Part shown: piece after piece, positions 1-5,409 of the stretch
Numbering within the stretch: position 1 is the stretch's first letter
How the letters are laid out: each line of letters starts with the position of its first letter
Origin: Segetibacter sp.
GTDB taxonomy: Bacteria > Bacteroidota > Bacteroidia > Chitinophagales > Chitinophagaceae
Direction: 5' to 3'
DNA length: 9,123 bases
Assembly: GCA_030146445.1 (NCBI GenBank)
Contig: JASLBT010000035.1
Location: 1 to 9,123, forward strand
Notes under the pieces: model-generated
The model's database searches: none
Seen by the model: the letters and a program-made list of their open reading frames with translations, nothing else
Told to the model about the DNA's origin: nothing
Translations under genes and position numbers: made by a program

Positions 1-491
1 ACTACAAATACTTGTTCAAAGAGGAGATTTTCGTAGGTAAGACCGCCCTGAACGAAGCTCGCGGCAATGAACACATCAATTTATGGCGGGGTTTATACCA
101 AAGAGCACTAGGGGGCGAGAAGTTTACTTATGACATGGAAATTTTAAACAAGACTACAACAATAAGTTTCAACCCGATTTATAACGATAAGAAGAACATC
201 ATTGGCGTAGGTTGCCACCTTCACGATATTACCCAGCGGCGTAAATATGAAAAGAGAATTGAGGAGCAGAATAAAAAACTTCGCGAGATAGCCAGCTTTA
301 CTTCCCACTCGGTTAGAGCACCCCTGGCGAACTTGCTTGGGCTCATCGAAGCCATCGACCTCTGCAATTTTGCAGACCCTGCAAACGAGCAGTTGCTGCA
401 ATATATCCATGCTTCAGCCGAGCGTCTTGATACCGTAATAAAAGATATCGTGAAGCAAACTGCCGAAACCGAACAGCAGGACCTCAATTAG
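1..491 (+). CDS. PAS-domain sensor protein with HisKA-like dimerisation helix, 3' part only
   Basis: The reading frame is open from base 3 to the TAG at 489-491, so the gene begins upstream of the window. The TTG at 12 lies mid-domain and is probably not the start. Seen from the TTG: the second half of a PAS fold with a PAC-like segment (residues ~50-80, ending HDITQRRKYE), a short charged helix (~77-95), then an H-box-like helix whose core is TSHSVRAPLANLLG (~97-110, His at 306-308), then a second helix to the end. This matches PAS/HisKA two-component sensors of Bacteroidota. The frame stops about 50 residues after the His, with no N, G1 or G2 boxes of a HATPase_c domain. The residue after the His is Ser, where catalytic kinases usually have Glu or Asp. 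It may be a non-catalytic or partner-dependent sensor. The ligand is unknown. It is convergent with anmK. Confidence 0.85.
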   Translation, partial: YKYLFKEEIFVGKTALNEARGNEHINLWRGLYQRALGGEKFTYDMEILNKTTTISFNPIYNDKKNIIGVGCHLHDITQRRKYEKRIEEQNKKLREIASFTSHSVRAPLANLLGLIEAIDLCNFADPANEQLLQYIHASAERLDTVIKDIVKQTAETEQQDLN

Positions 492-1582
492 CCTTCCTGG
501 CCGATCCAGACGGCACCGCCTATAGAGGATCTCTTTGCGCCCGTCACCGTACTTAGCACGTTGTATTCTTCGCGCCACCGCAGCACGCCGATAAGACCCA
601 TGACCAGGGCTTCTTTAAAATTAATCAGCAACTCCCCTGGTAATACCACCTCAATATTTATGGTCGAAAGCAGTTGAGAAAGGCGTTGCATAAGAAAATG
701 ATTAAGTGCCCCGCCCCCTGTTACCAACAACTTTCCCGGGCCCGCTGGTACGTTCACATCTTTCCGGAGCGAATGGACCACCTGCATTGCAATATGTTCG
801 ACAAACGTTCGAAGTGCATCAGCGGTACTGATCTGTGCCCTGGCCACTAACGGGTACACTTCGTCGGTGCCAAAAGCATTTGCAAGTGATTTTGGATAGG
901 GCTTTTCATAATAGGGAAAACCGTTAAGCTGTGCCAGGAGTGTGCTATCGAGAACTCCTGAGGCGGCCATTCTTCCACCCTCATCATATTTTTTACCCTC
1001 GTGTTCGATAATCATGTTCAGCACTCTGTTGGCGGGGCAAATGTCGTATGCCACATAGCCGTTTTCTGTCATGTATGAAACGTTAGCAATTCCACCAAGG
1101 TTTAAATAAAAGTTGTATTCACCCAGAAGTAGTTTTTCCCCGATCGGTACAATCGGGGCTCCCTCGCCTCCGAAAGCTACATCCAGCGACCTTAGGTCGG
1201 AGACTACGTTGATCTGCGTCGCTGCTGCAATGGCCGCCCCCTCGCCAAGCTGGGCCGTCATGCCGAGTTGAGGTGAATGAAAGGTGGTGTGCCCATGCGA
1301 GGAGATGAGCTGTACCCTGTGCTCAAGGGCATACTTCTGAATAAATTCATTAACGCGTTCTCCTATGTATTTTCCGTATGCAGCATGCAACAACTGGTAG
1401 TCGTAGGCTGGCAATGTTATAGCGTTTGCCAGTTTGTGCACCCATTCATCGGAATAAGAGAAACATTCCGCGTGTAATATTTCATAGCTCCATTTACCAC
1501 CACTTTCATTGAATTCGATAAAAGCGATGTCTAAACCATCCAATGAAGAGCCACTCATAATTCCAATCACCCGGTAAGTCAT
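488..1582 (-). CDS. anmK: Anhydro-N-acetylmuramic acid kinase
   Basis: 364 aa, close to the family length (about 370). The enzyme opens the 1,6-anhydro ring of anhMurNAc and phosphorylates it with ATP, giving MurNAc-6-phosphate in cytoplasmic peptidoglycan recycling. Family motifs visible: N-terminal ATP-binding GIMSGSSLDGLD (7-18), SHGHTTFH (95-102), DLRSLDVAFGGEGAP (129-143), NLGGIANVS (161-169), DICPAN (180-185) with Asp180 at the position of the family's catalytic base, GGRMAASG (202-209), and VTGGGALN (287-294). These place it in the ASKHA kinase superfamily. The N-terminus starts directly before the first beta strand, which supports the ATG at 1582. Its TAA overlaps the TAG of the convergent PAS gene. 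It is divergent from upp across 128 bp. A -7-like element lies at 1632-1639. No murQ or lytic transglycosylase is in view. Confidence 0.96.
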   Translation of the reverse strand: MTYRVIGIMSGSSLDGLDIAFIEFNESGGKWSYEILHAECFSYSDEWVHKLANAITLPAYDYQLLHAAYGKYIGERVNEFIQKYALEHRVQLISSHGHTTFHSPQLGMTAQLGEGAAIAAATQINVVSDLRSLDVAFGGEGAPIVPIGEKLLLGEYNFYLNLGGIANVSYMTENGYVAYDICPANRVLNMIIEHEGKKYDEGGRMAASGVLDSTLLAQLNGFPYYEKPYPKSLANAFGTDEVYPLVARAQISTADALRTFVEHIAMQVVHSLRKDVNVPAGPGKLLVTGGGALNHFLMQRLSQLLSTINIEVVLPGELLINFKEALVMGLIGVLRWREEYNVLSTVTGAKRSSIGGAVWIGQEG

Positions 1583-1631
1583 GCTGATTGATTTAAAACG
1601 TTTTTTTTATAAAGCTGGCCGATCTGGGCTC

Positions 1632-1639
1632 CGAAGGTA
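1632..1639 (-). promoter_or_regulatory. Putative anmK promoter -7 element (TACCTTCG)
   Basis: On the minus strand these bases read TACCTTCG, one mismatch from the Bacteroidota -7 consensus TAnnTTTG. Initiation just downstream would give a leader of roughly 45 nt before anmK. The same eight bases sit in front of guaA (6918-6925), with matching flanks (TTACCTTCG, one free base, AGC in both). No good -33 TTG box is seen; the best is a weak TTTTC about 16 bp upstream. Promoter function is inferred. Confidence 0.45.
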
Positions 1640-1695
1640 AAAGTCGCTTATAGATGAAAATATCGCCGGAAACTGAACGTGGCGAACAATAAAAT

Positions 1696-1703
1696 AAAAG
1701 GAA
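1696..1703 (+). promoter_or_regulatory. Purine-rich ribosome-binding-like site for upp
   Basis: AAAAGGAA lies 7 bp before the ATG at 1711, a Shine-Dalgarno-like position. It gives some support to the upstream start of upp over the in-frame ATG at 1774. Weight is limited because Bacteroidota translation relies little on Shine-Dalgarno pairing. Confidence 0.4.
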
Positions 1704-1710
1704 TCAACCC

Positions 1711-2424
1711 ATGTCACATGATAGATTTACTGTAATTTTCAAGCCGCAAGCTACTGAAATCTGCAACGTTAATATGGTTATCAATTTAAGCGAACAACAC
1801 AGCCTGGTAAGTAATTGGGTAGGAGAATTAAGAAACGTTGAAGTGCAGGGTGACCGTATGCGTTTCCGCCGTAACCTGGAGCGTATCGGCGAAATAGCAG
1901 CATATGAGATCAGTAAGGAGCTTCCGTGGCAAGAGGTAGAAATACAAACACCACTTGGTACGGCATCTACAAAAGTGTTGAAAGAACAGCCGGTGGTAGC
2001 CACAATATTAAGGGCCGGACTGCCAATGCACAATGGTATACTGAATTACTTTGACCGGGCAGACAATGCTTTTATTTCAGCATACCGCAAGCATCACATC
2101 GATGGCACTTTTGAAATTCAACTCGAATATATGAGTTGCCCGCCGCTTGAAGGCCGGATCGTAATTATCACAGATCCTATGCTTGCGACAGGCTCATCAC
2201 TCGTAAAGACAATTCATAATATGAAGGCCGAAGGTGCGCCTTCGCAAATACACATTGTTGTGGCCATTGCCTGTACTGTTGGAATTGAATATGTACACCG
2301 GGAGCAACCCGACGTAAAAATCTGGTGCGGCGAAATTGATGACGAACTTACAGCTAAAGGTTATATCGTGCCAGGCATCGGTGACGCGGGAGACCTGGCG
2401 TTTGGGGCGAAAGTTCAAATGTAG
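1711..2424 (+). CDS. upp: Uracil phosphoribosyltransferase
   Basis: 237 aa from the ATG at 1711. The enzyme converts uracil and PRPP to UMP and pyrophosphate in cytoplasmic pyrimidine salvage. The PRPP-binding loop VIITDPMLATGSS is at 151-163, and the C-terminal uracil-binding segment GYIVPGIGDAGDLAFG is at 217-232. The block RFRRNLERIGEIAAYEIS (51-68) is typical of the Bacteroidota branch, as is LRAGLPMHNGIL (100-111). Homologues as I remember them begin near INLSEQHS, which would fit the ATG at 1774 (residue 22, 216 aa). The longer start is kept because of the purine-rich site at 1696-1703, but the choice is open. It is divergent from anmK, and a PorP/SprF gene follows after 64 bp. No terminator is visible in that gap, so read-through is possible. 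The function is very secure; the start is not. Confidence 0.95.
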   Translation: MSHDRFTVIFKPQATEICNVNMVINLSEQHSLVSNWVGELRNVEVQGDRMRFRRNLERIGEIAAYEISKELPWQEVEIQTPLGTASTKVLKEQPVVATILRAGLPMHNGILNYFDRADNAFISAYRKHHIDGTFEIQLEYMSCPPLEGRIVIITDPMLATGSSLVKTIHNMKAEGAPSQIHIVVAIACTVGIEYVHREQPDVKIWCGEIDDELTAKGYIVPGIGDAGDLAFGAKVQM

Positions 2425-2488
2425 AATTTACAATTTTGTGCAACAGATTTCGTTAACTTTCTGTCTAAATCCTTTTCAACTGATCGTG

Positions 2489-3493
2489 ATGCGAAAAATT
2501 CTATTTACTTTTTTTGTTTGTATGATTGCCTGGGGTGTTAACGGTCAGGACCCCCACTTTTCGCAGTTTTTTGCTTCGCCGCTTACGCTTAATCCCGCAC
2601 TTACGGGCAAGTTTAATGGTAACATCCGTGTTGCCGGAAATTACCGCAATCAATGGCCGACCATCAACAGGGCATACACCACTACCACGGTTTCTGTCGA
2701 TCTACCAATTATGCAGAACCTGATTGCTGAAAACGACACGTGGGGAGTAGGTATGATGGGCTATTCCGACCAAAGCGCTAATAGCGCGGTGAAGTTCAAT
2801 TACCTTACTGCTTCCACGGCATTTCACAAAGGTTTGGATGAAGATGGATACCACCAAATTGGTGCAGCCTTCCAGGGCACGTATTCAAATATGATGATAA
2901 ATGTGACAAATCTTAAGTTCGCCGACCAGCTTACTTCTTCAGGTTTTACCGGTGTAACATCGGAAATCTTTAATAACACGGTCCTAAAAAGCAGTTATTT
3001 CGACCTGAATGCGGGGTTGCTGTATTCCGGTAGTTCAAGCGACGATAATAATTATTATGCAGGAATTTCAATGTACCATATCAATCGGCCAAAACAACAA
3101 TTTACCGGCGCATTGTTCCTGCTTAACCCACGAACAACCTTTCATGCAGGCGGCTATTTTCCAGTAGGCGTTTCGAATAAGATACACCTGAGCGGTTTAT
3201 TTAGCACACAAGCTAAAACGATCGAAACGGTTATCGGTGGTGCTTTGGAGCTTGTAGTTGCAACCGAAACAGAGAACCCGACGAGCGTGTATGTAGGAAG
3301 CTGGCTCAGGGTTAACGATGCTGTAATTCCTTATGTAGGATTGGAGTGGGGCGACTTTCGTCTTGGGGTTACCTACGATGCAACAATTTCTTCTTTAAAA
3401 ACAGCGGCTAACGGAAGAGGGGGAATGGAACTTTCCCTTATGTATACCCGTAAAGCTCCCGGTAGCAAGGGTCTGCCCTGCCCTAAGTTCTGA
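2489..3493 (+). CDS. PorP/SprF family type IX secretion-associated outer-membrane protein
   Basis: 334 aa from the ATG at 2489. An in-frame extension back to 2336 runs into upp and is not credible, while the ATG at 2489 opens a clean signal peptide (MRKILFTFFVCMIAWGVNG, cleavage before QDP). The mature N-terminus QDPHFSQFFASPLTLNPALTG (20-40) is the family hallmark, followed by NYRNQWPTI and alternating beta-strand segments to the C-terminus, as expected of an outer-membrane beta barrel. Known members include PorP (needed for T9SS secretion in Porphyromonas) and SprF (needed for SprB surface localisation in Flavobacterium). Members are often paired with a large type B-sorted adhesin. No adhesin gene is next to this one, so its client is unknown. 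The symbol is left empty because several paralogues per genome are usual. Confidence 0.92.
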   Translation: MRKILFTFFVCMIAWGVNGQDPHFSQFFASPLTLNPALTGKFNGNIRVAGNYRNQWPTINRAYTTTTVSVDLPIMQNLIAENDTWGVGMMGYSDQSANSAVKFNYLTASTAFHKGLDEDGYHQIGAAFQGTYSNMMINVTNLKFADQLTSSGFTGVTSEIFNNTVLKSSYFDLNAGLLYSGSSSDDNNYYAGISMYHINRPKQQFTGALFLLNPRTTFHAGGYFPVGVSNKIHLSGLFSTQAKTIETVIGGALELVVATETENPTSVYVGSWLRVNDAVIPYVGLEWGDFRLGVTYDATISSLKTAANGRGGMELSLMYTRKAPGSKGLPCPKF

Positions 3494-3571
3494 CGCCTTT
3501 ATTTGGTGCCCTCTGCCTAAGCACACGCGACTTTGCTTAAATCCGGGTCATTCACTGTCCAGTTCTCTTTT

Positions 3572-3586
3572 TTGAACCGTGTTCAA
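3572..3586. repeat. Perfect 6-bp inverted repeat TTGAAC/GTTCAA, 3-bp spacer
   Basis: TTGAAC (3572-3577), CGT, GTTCAA (3581-3586) form a compact dyad about 80 bp past the PorP/SprF stop. It has no T tract behind it, so it is not an ordinary terminator. It could be an operator half-site pair or chance. Confidence 0.35.
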
Positions 3587-3775
3587 TTTGCTGGCGTTCC
3601 CAAAAACTAATGGAATTCGCCCAGGATTGTTATGCAATTGAACGGAGCGTCGCAACCAAAGATGCTATCTCCTGAAATGCTCGTCTCCAAAATAATAAGA
3701 TGCTGAGCACGAATTCATATCCGGGACTTTAACAAATCGGATTGCAATTCCGGCAAGCTATTTTCTTAGCCACAA

Positions 3776-3795
3776 GCACCAACATATTGTGGTGC
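3776..3795. repeat. Inverted repeat GCACCA/TGGTGC in the leader of the DUF4197 gene
   Basis: GCACCA (3776-3781) and TGGTGC (3790-3795) flank an 8-nt loop and end 20 bp before the ATG at 3816. In RNA this would be a small hairpin just upstream of the start; in DNA it could be a protein-binding dyad. There is no T tract. Confidence 0.35.
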
Positions 3796-3815
3796 AACCT
3801 CCTAAAATAATTGTT

Positions 3816-4511
3816 ATGAAAAGAGCTTTTCTTCCCTTTCTTTTGATTTGTTTATTGCCGCTGACCTGGTCCTGCGGAACTTCCCGTTTGGGCGGCTATT
3901 CGTTAAATGAACGAGACGCCGCTGCTGCCATCAGGCAACTACTTGAACTCGGTGCAAAAGACAATAGTCTTACGAGCGCTTTCAGTAAAGACCAGATACT
4001 CTCCACTCTTTTTCCTGAGCCGGTAAAGAGGGCGCTGAACACGTTGAATACCCTTGGCCTTACCGGCGAAGTTGATCGCTTCACCACCACACTCAGCAGC
4101 GCCGCAGAACAAACAGCTACTGCTTCAGTGCCTGTATTTATCAACAGTATCAACACCATGAAGCTTAATGATGCCATGCGTATCATTCGCGGCGGCGGCA
4201 CGGCTGCGACCGACTACCTGCGTGCACAAACGGGTGATAGTGTGCGACGCGCCGTAAAACCAATTATGTTAAACGCACTTGAACAATACAAACTAAACGA
4301 TCAATGGAAATCGATCACGAAACCAGTGCAGGCAATTGTTGGAAACAAGCTGAACGTAGACCTTTCGCAGTTAATGGCGGGATTGGTTACTGAAGCCATG
4401 TTTAGAAAAATTGCCGAAAAAGAAACCCAGGTTCGTACTGATGCGAATGCAAGATCAACTGCATTACTGCAAAAAGTTTTCTCGAGAAACTGGAACACCG
4501 CAACACCCTAA
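3816..4511 (+). CDS. DUF4197 family lipoprotein
   Basis: 231 aa from the ATG at 3816. The frame extends upstream to a GTG at 3789, but 3816 gives a proper lipoprotein signal (MKRAFLPFLLICLLPLTWSC) with Cys20 as the likely lipidated residue, though the lipobox is loose (T-W-S-C). The rest fits DUF4197 as I know the family: AAEQTATASVPVFINSI (96-112), LNDAMRIIRGGGTAATDYLR (118-136) and the C-terminal signature GLVTEAMFRKIAEKETQVR (189-207), then NARSTALLQKVF (211-222). The protein is helical and without catalytic motifs. Its biochemical role is unknown; it is presumably anchored to a membrane facing the periplasm. It is probably monocistronic: 322 bp to the previous gene, with a strong terminator at 4555-4596 behind it. 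Confidence 0.88.
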   Translation: MKRAFLPFLLICLLPLTWSCGTSRLGGYSLNERDAAAAIRQLLELGAKDNSLTSAFSKDQILSTLFPEPVKRALNTLNTLGLTGEVDRFTTTLSSAAEQTATASVPVFINSINTMKLNDAMRIIRGGGTAATDYLRAQTGDSVRRAVKPIMLNALEQYKLNDQWKSITKPVQAIVGNKLNVDLSQLMAGLVTEAMFRKIAEKETQVRTDANARSTALLQKVFSRNWNTATP

Positions 4512-4554
4512 AAACATTACAAAATTGGTTGGGTCCCGCTGAACAACTGTATAT

Positions 4555-4596
4555 AAAACGAGGCTGTCTTTGATGAAAAGACAGCCTCGTTTTTTT
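4555..4596 (+). terminator. Strong rho-independent terminator, probably bidirectional
   Basis: A perfect 17-bp stem (4555-4571 with 4577-4593) has a 5-nt loop GATGA and a run of seven Ts (4590-4596). It ends the DUF4197 transcript. On the minus strand the same stem is followed by only four Ts and then ATATA, so it could also stop transcripts of the convergent small gene at 4663-4878. Confidence 0.93.
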
Positions 4597-4662
4597 AACA
4601 GCAACGCTGTAAACACAGAAGGTATTTACCGACCAGCAGCTGGAGGATTGTCGAAACGACTA

Positions 4663-4878
4663 TTAAGAAACCTCGAGGGGATTGCGGCGGGATGGAACCA
4701 CTATTTTTTCATCTTCACTCAGGTACACCCAAAAATCGTACAATTCATAGATGTCGCCGGGCGTTTTGAGGTTGTTATGTTCGTTGTTTCGCTCATAAGG
4801 TCCGAGCAGTTCGCCATTGTATTTAAGCTCAGACAACTTCTCGTCGAGTGTCAGCTTCTTAAACTCATCAATCTCCAT
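4663..4878 (-). CDS. Small acidic conserved-looking hypothetical protein (71 aa)
   Basis: 71 aa, no signal peptide and no membrane segment, so probably cytoplasmic. It opens MEIDEFKKLTLDEKLSELKY, a charged amphipathic helix. A polar segment with NGELLGPYERNNE (21-33) follows, then KTPGDIYELYDFWVYLSEDE (38-57) and a basic tail VPSRRNPLEVS (61-71). The ordered, non-repetitive composition, rich in Glu, Asp and Tyr, looks like a real protein. It resembles small uncharacterised Bacteroidota proteins as I remember them, unverified. It is flanked by a hairpin terminator on its 3' side and a 178-bp divergent gap on its 5' side, which also suits a real gene. The plus-strand frame opposite (4570-4944) begins in the terminator and shows no domain, so I prefer this strand. 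Function unknown. Confidence 0.72.
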   Translation of the reverse strand: MEIDEFKKLTLDEKLSELKYNGELLGPYERNNEHNNLKTPGDIYELYDFWVYLSEDEKIVVPSRRNPLEVS

Positions 4879-5056
4879 AACATTTTTTATTTGGCCGCTA
4901 ATATAATAATTCCAATCGTCGTAAACATAATCAGCAAATTTTAATCCGGCTTATGGATGCGTACTCCATCATAAACACCGGCTGCGCTGGAATAAGAAGC
5001 ACTATTAAGTCAAATGATCGTGGTATGGTTGTTTTACCCTTTTCAAAAAAATAGCT

Positions 5057-5224
5057 ATGAACCACTTTCCAGACCCAAAAAAAGAAGAGAAAAAAGATGA
5101 GGAAGGTTCCGTAACGCCACAAGAAGAGAAACAGCAACAATCGGATCCAAACTTAACCGAGTTAAAGGGGCTGATTGATCCTGAGGAGGACATTGAAGTT
5201 AAAGGAACGGATAACCCATTTTAG
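5057..5224 (+). CDS. Very small, highly charged hypothetical protein (55 aa)
   Basis: 55 aa, reading MNHFPDPKKEEKKDEEGS at the start and LTELKGLIDPEEDIEVKGTD near the end (residues 33-52), finishing NPF. It is rich in Glu, Lys, Asp and Gln, has no hydrophobic stretch, and is probably disordered in its first 30 residues with a short ordered C-terminal motif. Support for being a real gene: the frame ends 4 bp before a clear terminator hairpin (5229-5261), it sits alone in an otherwise empty plus-strand stretch, and the C-terminal LIDPEEDIEVKG segment looks selected rather than random. The longer minus-strand frames opposite it are rich in Phe and Ser and look like antisense shadows. Function unknown. 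It is divergent from the 71-aa gene. Confidence 0.68.
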   Translation: MNHFPDPKKEEKKDEEGSVTPQEEKQQQSDPNLTELKGLIDPEEDIEVKGTDNPF

Positions 5225-5228
5225 AAAC

Positions 5229-5261
5229 AGACCGGTTTGCTTGCAGGCCGGTCTTTTTTTT
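5229..5261 (+). terminator. Rho-independent terminator after the 55-aa gene
   Basis: AGACCGG (5229-5235) pairs with CCGGTCT (5248-5254). Four more inner pairs including two G-U close a CTTG loop, and eight Ts follow (5254-5261). It lies directly behind the stop codon at 5222-5224. Confidence 0.9.
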
Positions 5262-5281
5262 AGAGCTCCCAAAAACAAGAG

Positions 5282-5303
5282 GATTACCGTCGAAGTGGTA
5301 ATC
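5282..5303. repeat. Perfect 7-bp inverted repeat GATTACC/GGTAATC
   Basis: GATTACC (5282-5288) and GGTAATC (5297-5303) surround an 8-nt loop. It lies between the terminator at 5229-5261 and the T9SS cargo gene. There is no T tract, so it is more likely an operator or leader structure, or chance, than a terminator. Confidence 0.35.
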
Positions 5304-5363
5304 AATCACTTCATCAACTTACCGTCTATCATATAATATTTCCTGGCATTAACATTTTTTTAA

Positions 5364-5384
5364 TTACTACGGAAATCGTCGTAA
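5364..5384. promoter_or_regulatory. Near-perfect dyad upstream of the T9SS cargo gene, possible operator
   Basis: TTACTACG (5364-5371) and CGTCGTAA (5377-5384) are inverted with 7 of 8 pairs and a 5-bp spacer, 25 bp before the ATG at 5410. The size and A/T-flanked shape suit a dimeric winged-helix repressor site of the BlaI/MecI kind. This is inference from form only; no such regulator is in the window. Confidence 0.35.
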
Positions 5385-5409
5385 ATTAAGTGTGAAAAAA
5401 ATTAATGCT

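Larger units (their letters stand above)
3494..3815. other. 322-bp intergenic stretch without a convincing gene
   Basis: No supported coding region on either strand. The longest ATG-initiated plus frame I followed (from 3610) is about 21 codons. There is no T-tailed terminator for the upstream PorP/SprF gene. It holds two inverted repeats, at 3572-3586 and 3776-3795, the latter just before the lipoprotein gene. The promoter of that gene should lie here, but I see no convincing TAnnTTTG element. Confidence 0.6.

Noticed and set aside
1277..1477. 66-aa plus-strand frame inside anmK
   Set aside because: Fully antisense to a well-conserved enzyme and without any sign of a real protein.
2434..2461. 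Promoter for PorP/SprF with TTTTG and TAACTTTC
   Set aside because: The -7 part is one base off consensus and the spacer is only 15 bp, shorter than usual for Bacteroidota promoters. Too weak to list as a feature.
2336..2488. 51-residue N-terminal extension of the PorP/SprF frame
   Set aside because: It overlaps the end of upp in another frame and would bury the clear signal peptide that begins at 2489.
3610..3675. 21-codon frame in the 322-bp gap
   Set aside because: Too short, with no terminator, ribosome site or recognisable sequence to support it.
4914..4925. 12-base repeat AATCGTCGTAAA shared with 5374-5385
   Set aside because: In 9 kb two or three direct 12-base matches are expected by chance, and the copy here lacks the partner arm that makes the 5364-5384 dyad. 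Not enough for a shared regulatory site.
4570..4944. 124-aa plus-strand frame
   Set aside because: It begins inside the terminator hairpin, shows no domain or export signal, and lies antisense to the better-looking 71-aa gene.
4931..5193. Two minus-strand frames rich in Phe, Leu and Ser, one looking like a membrane protein
   Set aside because: The apparent hydrophobic runs are the antisense of the Lys/Glu-rich 55-aa gene (poly-purine codons), a common shadow effect.
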